Assembly: GCA_005406025.1 (NCBI GenBank)
Contig: BGZK01001198.1
Coordinates: 62,001 to 126,000 of the forward strand
Source: Eumeta japonica
Taxonomy: Eukaryota > Arthropoda > Insecta > Lepidoptera > Psychidae
Direction of reading: 5' to 3'
Length of the DNA: 64,000 nucleotides
Shown here: one piece after another, positions 1 through 10,976 of the stretch
How the letters are laid out: the number at the start of each line of letters is the position of its first letter
How positions within the stretch are numbered: the first letter of the stretch is position 1
Made by a program: the position numbers and the translations under genes
The notes under the pieces: model-generated
Told to the model about the DNA's origin: nothing
Databases searched by the model: none
What the model saw: only the letters and a program-made list of their open reading frames with translations

Positions 1-660
1 TAAGGAGTTCGACGATCGAGAAATACTCAGTTTGATACAAGCAGTTCAAAGTGCAGCGTCCGGGCGGGCGCGGCGGGACTATCAATATCGCCACAAAATT
101 TATTTAACTGGAGCGCTGTATCGAAGAGCGGACCACGTTATGACAGAAGTTTCCACGCGAAGACGTAGCGGGTTTCCATTAGCATAGGGGCGGTTCCTCG
201 AGGTGCGGCGCGGCCGGCGCGCGCGCATTTCAGCCGCACGCGGCAATATTTCAACGGACTTCTTCATTATTCGAGCGAGAAAAATGTGGCAGGAGATAAG
301 TCGAAAACGCCGCTTCCGCGCGCCGCCCATTGTCATCTCCTCCTATTTAAAATTCTAAAGGCTCTCGTGAAAGGAACAAGCCACGCGACAAAGCCGCGCC
401 CGCCGCAGCTGCGCCTCCACTTATATTAAATTTATGTTGTACAGATTGAATGACGGGAAATCTCTCATACGCCGAAGGAAGGTGCTCTCGTGTGGGGCCA
501 GAGAAGCTCTCCTTTTGTGCGCGGACGCAGAAAAAAAGGGTTCCTCGGCCGCGACTCGCTTTCAGTTAGTTTCGGCTGCGGTCTAGTTTTTTCTCGTGTC
601 CGAGTCATTTCTTTTGTCTCTATGGGATAGAAATAGTATGTTGTTGAATTTTTATCAGCT
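1..660. promoter_or_regulatory. CpG-rich block, possible promoter region
   Basis: This stretch is much richer in G, C and CpG than the AT-rich DNA after it. It holds ggcgggcgcggcggg near the start and a second GC block at about 500-600. Within that block, tcagtt at 562-567 resembles the arthropod initiator (TCAGT), followed by GC-rich sequence. No convincing open frame runs through it; the minus-strand frame at 100-336 is Arg-rich and looks like a by-product of GC content. It could be the promoter or 5' UTR of the gene whose exons lie at 8.5 and 35.2 kb on the same strand, but that is inference. No splice donor was assigned here. Confidence 0.25.
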
Positions 661-3600
661 TTCCTAGTACCGCATAACCGGGCCTTGTATTAAATCTATC
701 GTTGTCCAATAGTGAATTTTGAATATACAAAACTTAAAATCTTTAGAATAAATTTGTGATTTTAAAAACTCTTTTACGTACAATTGAACAATGTCTCAGT
801 TTATTTTTAATTAGCCAATTCCTTTTTAAATAATTGATATAAAAAGCGTATACTGTGTTATTTATCATATCCATGCCCGATTAACTTTACATACTTAAGT
901 GCTGCAAAAACTGCCATAGTATATGGCCTTTACTGAAGCGTGATTAAACACGATCACATACCAAAAACCTATCAACTGTGATTCGGTGTATAAAGAAGCG
1001 GAACTGATTGTTTGTGTTCATTAAGTTGATGACTGATTCAGTATTTCAGAAAAATTGTGTGGACTTATAAGTTATGGGTTAAAAAAGATGCGTCTATAAA
1101 TTCACTCTTGGAGTATTATATATAGTAAAATCATAGTTAACATCAGTCGTTTCAATATACTGATATAAAAATTTACCATCGCTCCAAGAATTTTTTTGCG
1201 TTACGTGTTGCCCGTTTTCACGGACGGAAAGATAAAGAAAATTAACTTTTCGCTTTTCCGCGAGAAGTAACTTTTTTGATATTTTGTATAAAGAGCTCGT
1301 TAATCGAAACTGCTGTATTGTATGACGTACTGGAGAAATACTTATCTCTAGCTTTCTGTCTGGTGCGCTCTTTGACCATATAAGAACTCTCACCGTTTGA
1401 AATCGATCTTTTTAAAACTAAAAGTTGACACTAAAAGATTTTAACGGTAAGCGCCTTGACATTCAGTTCGACAGACACAACTTTCAGTTGACATTTAAAA
1501 TAATCAGTGACACGATAATTTATTAAAAAATATATATATTTTTCCTTACTTATGTATATTACCTTAGGTTTACTATATGTAAACATTTTAATCGTTATTA
1601 AAGATTTGTGATAAATGAATGTCTAAGCTAAGCACGCTTACAAAGGATTAAATGAATATAATACCTTCGACATTACGAAATTTTGTAGACCAAGAAGTCC
1701 TTCTAAACGATCTATAGTATAGCTGGGTATAATCTCTTTTCGTTTGACCGTTGTATGGATTCGCCACATTGACCGTCAAGGAAAATGTGCGAAATTGAAT
1801 AATACCCTGAGAACGTATGAAGCTGCGTCAATCTTTCGCAACAACAGGCCACTTCCGGCGCGCGCGGCGGCTCGTGGACGAATTCGAGGAGGAAGTTATC
1901 AATTCGCGCATGCATCGTGCACTTACGAAACGTACGGCGACATCACTAAGTGAATTGATTTACATTGACGTACCCCTTAATTTCGGCCAATTGCATCAAA
2001 TCTGGGACTTCCTTAGCGTTTAAGCGTAGTCGTTTATGTATATAAGGCGTGTTTTTCGAACCATCGCACACTAATTTAGGTCGAGCCCGGAATATCTTTA
2101 ACGTTTAGTATTCAGTAATATACGAAACACGACTAACGTTTATTTTCTACCATATTCTTGTTACCTCCCTCTTCGCGCCCCTAGGAATTGATGTGTTATG
2201 TACCTATCAGCATGACCACCACTTCGCCGCGTCTACTGCAGATTATATAGTAAAGAGCATCATTGAAGAAGTTAAAAAGGGAAGAAAATAAAACTGATGG
2301 ATATATTTAGTGCTAAAGGGGTAATGTGTCAAATCAACTAATTAATATTCTGCTATTCGTGAAACTTCGAAAGTCGATCCAAAACCTACCTAAGGAATAA
2401 AATAATGTACGAGACACAAAATACATCTACAAGAAATCCCATTTCGTTAAAATTAAGTTTCGTAGTATGATTTTCAAAAATTTAGATCCTAGCTTAGGTA
2501 TATAAATAATATCAAACGGTCGATAATTTGTACCATTTGAATAATTTTGTTGCACGTTAAATACGAATACTCGTAAGTTATATTTTATATGATGTTACAT
2601 CACTTTAGGGTTCATACACATAGACGTCATTTTTAGAGTTTAGACAAATGTCACATGAAGTGGCTTGTCAACGACTTTGCCTGTTTTAGTTAATACAAGA
2701 GACAGTGTTTAAACGGATTCAAGAACGAGGCACAACTTTTGTTTTTACACAGATAATAAAAATCGTCGAAAAAATTGTATTACAGGTGTATCGTAGCTGT
2801 ATTCTTTATAATAGTATCGTGTTTTAACGGAACTAATAAAAAAATCGGTTTATTTCACTCTTCTTACTACAGTATTATTTAAATCGCGTACAATTCACTC
2901 GGGCATTAAGTCAGCGAATAGTTATTTTTATAATCCTGCACGTCACGTTATCGCTGGCGTCGCCGTCCACATCAAAGTCGCTTTTACTCGTATATTCGTT
3001 ATTCCGTGGATGTTTAAAAACATTTGTGCAGTATACTGCAAGAGTGCGTCCGCACAGGTCAATAACCGACGTCGGCCGCGTCTTCTGTATTTACTATATT
3101 AGGACGTAAAAAGAGACAAATAACAGGAAAATTTCGGCAACATCTGCCGCTAAACGTGAAAGACGCCGGCCTCCTCCGATATCGTCACGGCATAAGAGAG
3201 ACGTGCCGTAGACGGAAATTCAAAATAGTCTTCATATATTTCCATGCATTTACCTTCACTTTGTTGCCGTTGTACCGTGAACGTCCACTGTCATATAATG
3301 CCAATTGAAATTATAAAAGCGCCCACTGACGTTAATGCTGGACATGACATGTCGCCACTTCAGACTGTCAAGGTCCGTCTACAGGAGCCCATAATACCAG
3401 AATGGACAGCACCTCACCAATTCTAGCCTTCTTTCTTGATCTTTCTGGAGACACTAGTTTGTACCGCGAGAAATTTTGAATTCAACCCTGAGTCGAATTG
3501 CGTGTTTATATAACCAGTTTCCCCGATCCCGCCAACATGTGCATCTGCCCTCGTCGCAGTCTTATTATGGTTATCACCTAAGCGGCCGCTAAAGATCATA

Positions 3601-3984
3601 TTAGTACAATAACACTTAATCGGTATCCATAATTTTTTATTTTATTCGCAACGTTTTTACAGAAGTAAATTAAGCTTTTTTTTGATTTTTAATTATCAGA
3701 TTAACCTTACTTGAATACCACACGAAATTAAAAAAAAACCTAATGGTTTTGACAAACGGATATATCAACAACTATCCAGTTGGTAATTTAACCTTTTGCT
3801 TTTGATAAGCTACGAAAAATAATTACAAGAATTGAAAGAATAAGTTGTCAGCCACGGGAACGGGCGGGCCTTATTACGTAAAAATAGAAATCGATTGCGA
3901 TTCCGGAATCGATTTGTGAGTCGAAATTTTTAGGTATAAAAAAATGTTATTCTTAAACGCAATTTTGAGTGACTTTAAAGAGTC
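661..3984. other. AT-rich noncoding DNA
   Basis: I see no gene or recognisable transposon in this stretch. Short open frames at 1094-1393 (minus), 1744-2023 (plus) and 3244-3426 (plus) have no recognisable motif and no flanking splice signals. The segment around 2930-3200 is moderately GC-rich (for example gccggcctcctccgatatcg near 3164) and may be a conserved intronic island. This is probably intergenic or intronic sequence upstream of the exon at 8543. Confidence 0.5.
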
Positions 3985-5130
3985 AGATTAAATTTAAACT
4001 TTGCGCACTTATCGAGGACCGATAGCTGTACAATAATATGGTATAATTGAACTGATCTGATGAATAAGCCAGAAGGTAGGCACAGGAACTCTATAACGGA
4101 ATAACATATCCTAGTCGTATTTGAGCTTGTTAGAGTTCTCTTAAGATGTACTCTCCACCATGAGTGATTTTCAAGGTCTGATGATGGAGCCGGAAGGTAA
4201 GCACTAGTACTCCATAATAGAACAACGTAACTTAGTCGTATGTGTTCTTAATAGAATTTTTTAAGTGGACTTTGACCATAATTGGCTTTCAGGGTCTGAT
4301 GATGGAGCCCGACGGTTGGTACCGGAATTAACATATCATAACGGAACAATATATCCTAACCATATTTGGGCTTGTTGGAATGGCCCTGAAATGGGTTTTG
4401 ACCACGATTGACTTTCAGGGTCTGACGATGGAGCTTCCAAACTTCCAGCTCCGTTATCAGACCCTGAAAGCTAATCATGGTCAAAGTGTATTCCACGAGA
4501 ATATCAACAAGTCCAACATGGCTAGGTTGCGTTGTTTCATTATGAAGTACTAGCGTCTACCTTCCGGTTCCATCATCAACAAACCAATCACGGTTAAAGT
4601 GCATTCAAGACAATTCCAACAACCTCAAACACCGCTTGGATATGTTGTCCTATTATAGAGTACTAGTGCTTACCTTCCAACTGCATCATCAGACCCTGAA
4701 AATCGTTCATGGTCAAAGTACATCTTAAGACGATTTCTACAAGACCAAACACGGCCAGGATACGTTGTTTTATTATGGAGTTCCTGTGTTTATCTTCTGG
4801 CTCCATCATCAGACCCTGAAAGCCAATTATGGTCAAAGTCCATTTAAAAATTCCATGAAGGCCAAATAAGACTAGACTACGTTGTTCTATTATGGAGTGC
4901 TAGTGCTTACCTTCCGTCTCCATCATCAGACCCTGAAAATCACTCATCGTGAGAGTACATCTCAAGACAACTCTAACAAGCTCAAACACATCTAGGATAT
5001 GTTATTCCATTTTGGAATTCCTGTGCCTACTTTCTGGCTCCATCATCAGATCAGTCCAATTATACCATATTATTGTAAATTTTTAGGTCCTCGATAAATG
5101 TGTAAAGATTTTGTTTAATCTAACGATTTA
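3985..5130. repeat. Foldback array of about 120-bp tandem repeats
   Basis: Monomers of about 117-125 bp run head to tail on the left (units starting near 4058, 4176 and 4293). They then invert around a centre near 4441, where ggagct (4430-4435) faces agctcc (4447-4452). About five units run in the opposite orientation to 5045. The unit landmark is ggtctgatgatggagcc on the left and ctccatcatcagaccctgaa on the right. The outer flanks are also inverted copies: 4004-4085 (cttatcgaggacc, ataatatggtataattgaac) matches 5026-5100 reversed. Right-arm units starting at 4801, 4918 and 5038 are 117 and 120 bp apart, multiples of three. Read on the plus strand they give a decayed repeat of about 40 residues with landmarks PSSDPE, WSKS, QQAQT, GYVVLLW and AYLP, broken by stops. 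It may be a foldback transposon, an inverted satellite, or remains of a repetitive coding region. Confidence 0.85.
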
Positions 5131-5589
5131 CATAAAAAAAATAATTATTCACTTTGTATGAAATACGAATGACGGAAAATCGATTGTAAATCGCTTGAGA
5201 ATCGCTATAGACCAGTCTTCGGTTTGAGAGCGTAATTCTCGAATAATTGCGAAATCGCGATCCCTAACGGTTTTTGAATTCAAATATGCGATTAAATTTC
5301 ATTATTATAATTTAGTGATTTCATTGTAGAGGCAACACTGTTAATAGAAAGACAATTAGTATTTCGAAATATCAACTTGGGAATTAGTAAAATAAATTTA
5401 AAATCCTGCGAAATCAGAAATCGATTTCTTTTAGGTAATAAGGCCCCCGCTCGACCGGCGGAACACCGCGCTCTCACAGAATACGGACGTGAAGTGACAG
5501 CTTCCCCTGTTGCATTCTGTCCAGAGAGTGAAAATTCCGGTAGCCCACTCCCTCTTTCATCACGTTATTCCTATACAGTATGCCGGCAA
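5131..5589. other. Noncoding flank of the foldback array
   Basis: AT-rich sequence with no recognisable gene. Motifs such as gaaatcgcgatcc and aaatcgattg near 5170-5270 resemble aatcgattgcgattcc near 3890 on the other side of the array, hinting that the inverted structure once extended further out. The overlapping frames at 5292-5761 have no identifiable domain and run into the dispersed repeat that follows. Confidence 0.4.
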
Positions 5590-5668
5590 TGCACTGTTGA
5601 CTCCTCTGGGATTGCGAGTGTCCATGGACGGCAGCGACAACCTACCCAGTGCTAGCTCGTTTCCACCC
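5590..5668 (+). repeat. Dispersed lepidopteran 80-bp repeat, copy 1
   Basis: The core is ctcctctgggattgcgagtg followed by tccatggacggcagcgacaa and then gctcgttt. From memory of lepidopteran sequence, this block (gcgagtgtccatgggcggcgg followed by a gctcgtttgcc-like end) is a very common SINE or LINE 3' tail. Three more copies are in this window, near 7683, 10500 and 60815 (minus). The family assignment is from recall, but the similarity among the copies is direct. Confidence 0.65.
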
Positions 5669-6245
5669 AAAACCAATAAAAATAAGAAGTGTAAGTCTGA
5701 TGTTGACAGTCCGCTCGGGTTGTTGGTTGGTCGGGTTGGCCGACAGTTTCTGTTTTTATGAAAAGTAATTATCGCTATTTAGTGCCGACAAGACGATCAT
5801 AAGCTATAAATTTTATTATTGAGCACATCAAAGTAATCATTGTAATACAAAAATGTATAATGTGTTTTTTACAGTAGTAATTTCTTAAAAGAATCCTCTA
5901 AGTCCTTTTTTGAACAACGTCTGATAATATATCGATCATTAAAATAAAATTACATCAATTTGACCGATTTTTTTTTTATCTTTGGTCGTATTGTATTCAA
6001 ATTAACAACTTATGATCGCAAAAGTAATGGTAAATAACAGGTAAAAATTTTCTTCCACTTACCCGTTTATTCAAAGTATTATTTTTATATATAATACGTA
6101 ACTGATGACTTTTTAACCCTGCGCCAAATAAACAGATCATGTCGATGTATTAGATAAGGTCATTATGAAATCACCCTAAGGAATCTGTTTATATAGAATA
6201 TGAATTGAATAACAACCCACTTCGTTTCGCTTCGAGATCGGACCG
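5669..6245. other. AT-rich noncoding DNA
   Basis: No gene or named repeat is visible. The sequence is AT-rich with a poly-T run near 5967. Confidence 0.5.
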
Positions 6246-6299
6246 GGGCGGTCGTGGGCGGTCGTGGGCGGTCGTGGGCGGTCGTGGGCGGTCGTGGGC
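6246..6299. repeat. 10-bp GC-rich minisatellite
   Basis: Five consecutive copies of gtcgtgggcg with almost no divergence. On the minus strand this gives an Arg/Pro/Thr/His-rich frame (6176-6403), which reflects the repeat and not a real protein. Perfect short units suggest recent slippage. Confidence 0.9.
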
Positions 6300-7679
6300 C
6301 GAGCGTCATGAGGCTTTACGTCTTGTGTCTTTGCGTACTCACCACTGAATTGATCGGCGGTGTTGAAGGTGAGACGACTTCGTACTGCTTTATAGCCTTC
6401 CATCTTTAATAAGCAAAATTAGAAATTTGGTTTTAAACTAATAAGCAAGTTATTGTTGCAATGCAACTTATACGTATTATTTTGGAATAATTCTTTTGGA
6501 AATGAATGTTTAAATATAAAATATTAGCTCAATTTGTAGAAAAACTTATATCAAATATTATTTATAAAGCAATAAGGAAAAAAATATTTATTTTGCATCT
6601 ACGTTTTTTTACGTATGTAACAAAAAGACATTAAAATGGAAATAAGAATAATACATGTTTCGGATAAAACGTACTAGATTTTGGCGACGCATGGTCTCAA
6701 GAGGTTGATAAGTTTAGATACGTTTTTTCCTCCCGAATCTAAATTAAATATTTTCCAATATTTTACAAATGTCAGTTGAACAGCAGATACCGCGGTTCCG
6801 TATTCGTACAGGCCTCCTATATTCCGGTTTCAACGTGAGACACGTAAGTCAATTTAACGATTTGGACGTATTCCAAGCGGTGCCTCTTCCGGGCGCGCCC
6901 CGGGAGCCCCGCCGGCCGCGGCCCGCGCCGCCATCGATCTATGGACAGACGTACGCCGAGGTAATAAACGACCGCTGAATTATCCATGAGAAGGTGTCAG
7001 CCGATTCGCCCCGGTTAATTAAACAAAACGCCCGCCCCGGCCTCGTGAATAAAACACGCCACCTGTGGACACCCCGCGCATAACAATGTCGCATTACCGT
7101 GACAGGTCGCAGAAGTACCGAGGGCTCCTAGCTAATTCATGTGGCGGACGGAATGAGTAAACTCTCGAGAAGGACGTGCGTGCAAATCGAGAACGATGGC
7201 GGATCTTATGATAACGGACGTTCCGTATGCACCGTAATATATGTGTTTGATGTGCTCGAGCTTGTGTCTAGGGTTTGGATCTCCAAACATACATGCTGAC
7301 CTGGTCCCCTCGAGATCCGCCAACCGCGTGACAGCGTCTGAGACATTTCACTCGACGTGACCTTCGAGGCTTGTAGCGAATAACTTTATTTAACCAAAAA
7401 ATTCATCAGTCAATTCGCGCTTAGTAAAAAATCTTAGACATTCCGATTCGAGAGTAACACATTTACTACTCGGCTACGAACATTGAATGAATTAATATGC
7501 ACTTAAATTTTATTATTAATGCACAAATAAATTAATTAAATCTTTTAATAAATTACTTTGACATCTGCCTAACTGGTTAATATTACTAATAATAATAAAT
7601 TATTAATAATACTAACGTCACCGGACGAAATTCAAAGATTGATATGCAGAATATACTGAGTAAAATAAAAAATACTGCC
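6300..7679. other. Noncoding DNA with a GC-rich island at 6880-7100
   Basis: A plus-strand open frame (6769-6978) runs through the GC-rich part and ends near a possible donor (gccgag followed by gtaata at 6961). Its C-terminal part is Pro/Arg-rich and matches nothing I recognise. Ending there it would leave phase 0, which does not join in frame to the phase-1 exon at 8543, so I do not call it an exon. The rest is AT-rich, with an attaataataaatt-type tract near 7590. Confidence 0.4.
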
Positions 7680-7682
7680 TCT

Positions 7683-7755
7683 TGAACCTCTCGGGACTGC
7701 GGATGTCCATGGGCGTGGGTGATCGCTAATCCAGTGGCTCGCATGCTTTTTCAAA
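7683..7755 (+). repeat. Dispersed lepidopteran 80-bp repeat, copy 2
   Basis: It has the block ctctcgggactgcggatgtc followed by catgggcgtgggtgatcgct and a ggctcgcatgc end. It aligns by eye with the copies near 5590 and 10500. It lies about 790 bp upstream of the exon at 8543, inside the probable gene. Confidence 0.6.
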
Positions 7756-8542
7756 TGCTATTTATAAAAAAGTTACATTGAAGCCGTATGATCTAGCAGA
7801 CACTTCATTCTGTGAAACTTGTGTAATGCACTGTAACTCTATAGCACCAGCAACATGACAACCGACGGCGTGCTCCCTTAAAAATTCTAAATAGATTTAT
7901 CACTAATCGCGTCGCCAACGAAACACCGAGGCTGCGACGACGTCGCGGACGACGATCGGGCCCGCGGCGGGCCTTAAACGTGATTAACAGGGCGGGATCC
8001 CGGCTAGAGCGGCGCCTTAAATGAGGGACTCATCGGAGGGCCGGCGCGCGCGGCGCTGACGGATTGCTTCATTTAGACTCGTGACGCGCGGACGCCTGCT
8101 CTGCAGGACTACAGGATTAAATGCCACCATTGCCGCGCCCGATAGTTAAATATTATTTATAGTCAAAATAACTTTCATTGATCATAATTTTTTTAATAAA
8201 AAGTGCAGAACAATTAATGTTCATTAATAATATACGCTTTAATTATGTTAGAAGACATTGAAATGATAAAGTTTACAATCGGTATCAAATCCTATACTAT
8301 AGTACGATCGGAATCGTATTAGAAAACGTAATATACATACAAAACAGAGCAGCGACCGAATTACAATTTTGAACGAGCGAGAAAAAGGAAAAAGGACGCG
8401 TCTATTCCTTCTTAGTACTATAATACGGCTCCGTCATATTTTTAGTCACATGAAAGATTTTGTTTTGTGACCGTGCGGAAGAGCCGCAAGCGAACAACCA
8501 CGCTGGAGTACTATGAAAAATATAACTAACGATACTTTACAG
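7756..8542. other. Intronic or upstream DNA with a GC island at 7890-8150
   Basis: The island contains cgacgacgtcgcggacgacg and ggcgcgcgcggcgctgac but no long open frame. It is followed by AT-rich sequence leading to the branch point and acceptor of the exon at 8543. The island could be a conserved regulatory element. Nothing else is supported. Confidence 0.4.
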
Positions 8543-8623
8543 ATATACTTCCAACTCCGACCACTGAAATATCGTCCTCCGACGGTGACTCTACGGAAGG
8601 AGGGGAGGCGCCCGGCTACAACG
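8543..8623 (+). CDS. mmd: Small exon joining in frame to the ADAM prodomain exon
   Basis: The upstream intron end has a branch-point ctaac (8526-8530 area) and ends tttacag at 8542. The exon is 81 nt and is followed by a consensus donor, gtgaga. Reading after the first two bases gives ILPTPTTE then EISSSDGDSTEGGEAPGYN: acidic, Ser/Thr/Gly-rich and probably unstructured, with no cysteine. The exon begins and ends in phase 1. Its last base (G) plus the first two bases (GT) of the exon at 35236 make a Gly codon, continuing straight into the ADAM prodomain frame. This would be the N-terminal part of the mature or prodomain region after the signal peptide. The signal-peptide exon was not found and is probably upstream. 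The splice signals and phase match are seen in the sequence; membership in the same gene is inference. The symmetric phase means the exon could be skipped without a frameshift, so it might be a cassette exon. Confidence 0.6.
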
Positions 8624-8889
8624 GTGAGACGGGGGGGGGCTTGCAGATGTCGTCGCACTTAGTTACAGTCGAGGGATTGTAAAAAGCCTTTAGGATAATT
8701 CTGATATTAGAGCAGATTTTTATTTTGCTAAACATATCCTTTTATAATCTCGCCGGCTCGTCGCGAGTCGTGTGTCGTGACGGCCGCTCGTCGCCGCGCG
8801 ACGGCAGCGTCAGGAACGCGGGCGAACACTGTAGGAGACACGGCGCGAGTGGTGTGAGGTGACGTAAGTTAGAAACTCATCGCTGAATG
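8624..8889. other. Start of the 26.6-kb intron, GC-rich
   Basis: It begins gtgagacggggggggg. The stretch at 8750-8870 is CpG-rich (ctcgccggctcgtcgcgagt). It has no gene. It may hold intronic regulatory elements. Confidence 0.35.
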
Positions 8890-8933
8890 CGTGACCAGAG
8901 ATGCCAGGTCCGAACCTGGCATCTCTGGTCACG
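8890..8933. repeat. Perfect 20-bp hairpin
   Basis: The arms at 8890-8909 and 8914-8933 are exact reverse complements with a 4-base spacer (ccga). The left arm is cgtgaccagagatgccaggt. Just outside, pairing continues imperfectly (tcatcgctgaatg against gtagcagtgatc), giving about 30 bp. A perfect arm this long implies recent formation or selection. The 4-nt loop is too tight for a typical animal microRNA precursor. It could be a tiny foldback insertion, a template-switch product, or a structured intronic RNA. Confidence 0.85.
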
Positions 8934-9584
8934 TAGCAGTGATCACCGAGCCCCTCGTGATAGTCTGTTTAGTAACAAAGAACACTTATTGTAATATGTT
9001 AAAATTCAACTTCAAATTGAAGTAAATATCACTTACACAGCTATATGTTTTGCGAAACATCTTTAGGTAGTAGCGCTTATAATAGGTAGGTATATACAAT
9101 TTGTTTTAGTAGTCGATTAGTGTACATAATTAGCTTTATACTCGGGAACTCAGCTATAATGCATGGATTTGGATGTTTTCGAATTTTTTGAATTTCTTGT
9201 ACTAAAAACTAAAAAGTTTAACTTTTGAAATCTTCTACTTTTTGTTTCTTTCTTTTCTTAATACTTCCATGAAAATGACGTTACTTATGTTATATTATAT
9301 TTCTTTTACACAAACACATATTTTTTATCCTGAATTATTTGATCTATGTAAAATACATAAAGGAATAATGACGTTCTTGAAAAATTAATATTACAGATAT
9401 TGACTTATCTACTACAATTTCAGTGTTTCACCAAAAGGGTAAACATAAATTTGCCGAATTATCTGAAAAGCATACAGATTTATAAAGTGTTTCTACCGTT
9501 TTTACTGGTGAAAATGCTGACATTACATTTTTTTTATTACATATTTTAAAAATTTTAGCATTACAATTTCGCTCCTTAAAGCTA
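8934..9584. other. AT-rich intronic DNA
   Basis: No gene or named repeat is recognised. The sequence is strongly AT-rich. Confidence 0.5.
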
Positions 9585-10059
9585 TTAGTCAAAATACCTG
9601 CAGCAACTTGAGTCCATTGAAACCTACACTGGATGCTATTTCAGAACATATAAAAAGTTTGATGTACATTAACGATTTATCTCGTCGAGCACTAAGTTTT
9701 TTCGCAGTACTCTTGCAAGCAGCAAATAAAATTATTGACACTAGTCAAAGCAATGCGGGAGCGGTATCAGGCGAGAAAAACTCATTAGCTGACCTTAAAA
9801 GTTTCTAACATATAAGTGAAGTCGCATCACTCGTTCCGTGCCTCCAAGAGCACGTGGAGTCGTCGGTTCTAGATGTCGCCGCGCCGGAACACGGCCATCG
9901 GCAGCGCCGACCTGCACTCGGCCGGCGCGGAGAGCTTGTCGATGCGCAGTACATGAAGTTCAGGCTACTCGGACTGCAACGGACCTCATGCGAGGTGTAC
10001 CTCCGCACTGCGCAGGCGCGTAATACAAACCTGGCGCGATTCCATTACCGACGTTCGTA
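9585..10059 (+). pseudogene. Broken coding-like stretch of unknown family
   Basis: One reading frame runs from about 9585 to the stop at 10057, interrupted by a single TAA at about 9806. Before the stop it reads as a plausible helical segment (SPLKPTLDAISEHIKSL, then INDLSRRALSFFAVLLQAAN). After it come VASLVPCLQEHVESSVLD and a GC-rich part ending LLGLQRTSCEVYLRTAQ. The composition (amphipathic Leu-rich stretches, then Arg-rich) is more protein-like than the surrounding AT-rich DNA, and the second half is strikingly GC-rich. I cannot name the family. It may be a retrocopy fragment of a host gene inside the intron, exons of another gene, or coincidence. Confidence 0.3.
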
Positions 10060-10496
10060 ATTAATTTATGTTTTATACATGAGTAGCTCTCGTAATCGAT
10101 GAGATCGGATGACTTGTTTGGTCCATGCACACATAATAATGCTGAATTACTTTAAATCGACAATCCCTTGGCAGTGTAGCTCCAGAAGCAATATGATCGT
10201 ATCAAAAAAAGAATATTGTATGTGAAACATTAAGCTAAAATATTAAAAAGCCGCTCCAAGTTATGCCAGGTTACGAGTTTGTGCTTAAAGCGCTAGTCAT
10301 TCTCACTCTTAACTTCTTCAACCTTATTTCATCATCGTTCCGCTCGATGACGGAATATCACCTTTATTCCCATCACCATCACCGTGAAGATGACTAGCGT
10401 TTTAAAAGTCTACAATTATCTACCATCAGCATTTTCACCAATCAATTACAACAAGGTTAATAAAAAACATGTCTCTTTTTAAAACACCGGAAACAC
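10060..10496. other. AT-rich intronic DNA
   Basis: No gene or repeat family is recognised. A catcaccatcaccgtgaagatg tract near 10371 is a short trinucleotide-like stretch only. Confidence 0.45.
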
Positions 10497-10590
10497 ACTA
10501 GTGACTCCTCTGGGATCGTGAGTGTTCAAAGGTGTCGGCGATCACCTGCTTTCTGGTGGCTCACACGTTAGGTAGGCCCTCATAAGACTT
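10497..10590 (+). repeat. Dispersed lepidopteran 80-bp repeat, copy 3
   Basis: It contains gactcctctgggatcgtgag followed by a gtcggcgatcacctgctttc block and ggtggctcacacg. This parallels copies near 5590 and 7683, with more drift in the middle. Confidence 0.6.
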
Positions 10591-10737
10591 ATAAAAGTGT
10601 AATCTTATCATGACTATGGTCTAACTTTTGATTTAAATTAGAGTGTTTAAACAAACAAAGTTAAAAACTTAATGTGTATTGATTTAAAAAATGTGTATAA
10701 ATATAGAGATCGATGTCACGTTCATAAATAATAAACA

Positions 10738-10976
10738 CAAGCGGCGGCGGCGGCGGCGGCGCGGGCGGACGGATCGCTTTTTGAGCTAGCGAGAGCTTTC
10801 AATTAGGGGCGGAGACAAAGACGCCGATCGTGTTCCGAGAAGGCCGCGGCGCGCCCTTGCCGGCTTTGTGCTCTATGAATGTAGAAAGCGAGGGACTACG
10901 CCTCCGGTTCGCTTTGGGGAACTCGATTACGGCGCGGCGGCGGCCGCGCGCGCAGGTAATGGCGGTTATTAGCCAG
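10738..10976. repeat. GC-rich island with a (GGC)n tract
   Basis: The island opens with about seven gcg/ggc trinucleotides (10740-10762) and continues with CpG-dense sequence including ggcgcggcggcggccgcgcg near 10930. The minus-strand frame at 10799-10996 has no recognisable domain. It is a candidate regulatory or conserved intronic element. Confidence 0.5.

Noticed and set aside
4050..4440. ctgatga motifs in the foldback units, considered as hammerhead ribozyme cores
   Set aside because: The required GAAA partner and three-stem layout are absent in the units I checked.
6176..6403. Minus-strand frame with repeated RPRPTTAHD-type residues
   Set aside because: Produced by the 10-bp minisatellite.
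6769..6978. Open frame ending near a gtaata donor, possible exon
   Set aside because: Leaves phase 0 where phase 1 is needed to join the exon at 8543, and its Pro/Arg-rich end reflects GC content.
8446..8658. Minus-strand frame of 70 codons
   Set aside because: It is the antisense shadow of the exon at 8543-8623.
9805..10008. Minus-strand and second plus-strand frames in the GC-rich part of 9.8-10.0 kb
   Set aside because: Overlapping shadows; only the frame continuous with 9608-9805 looks protein-like.
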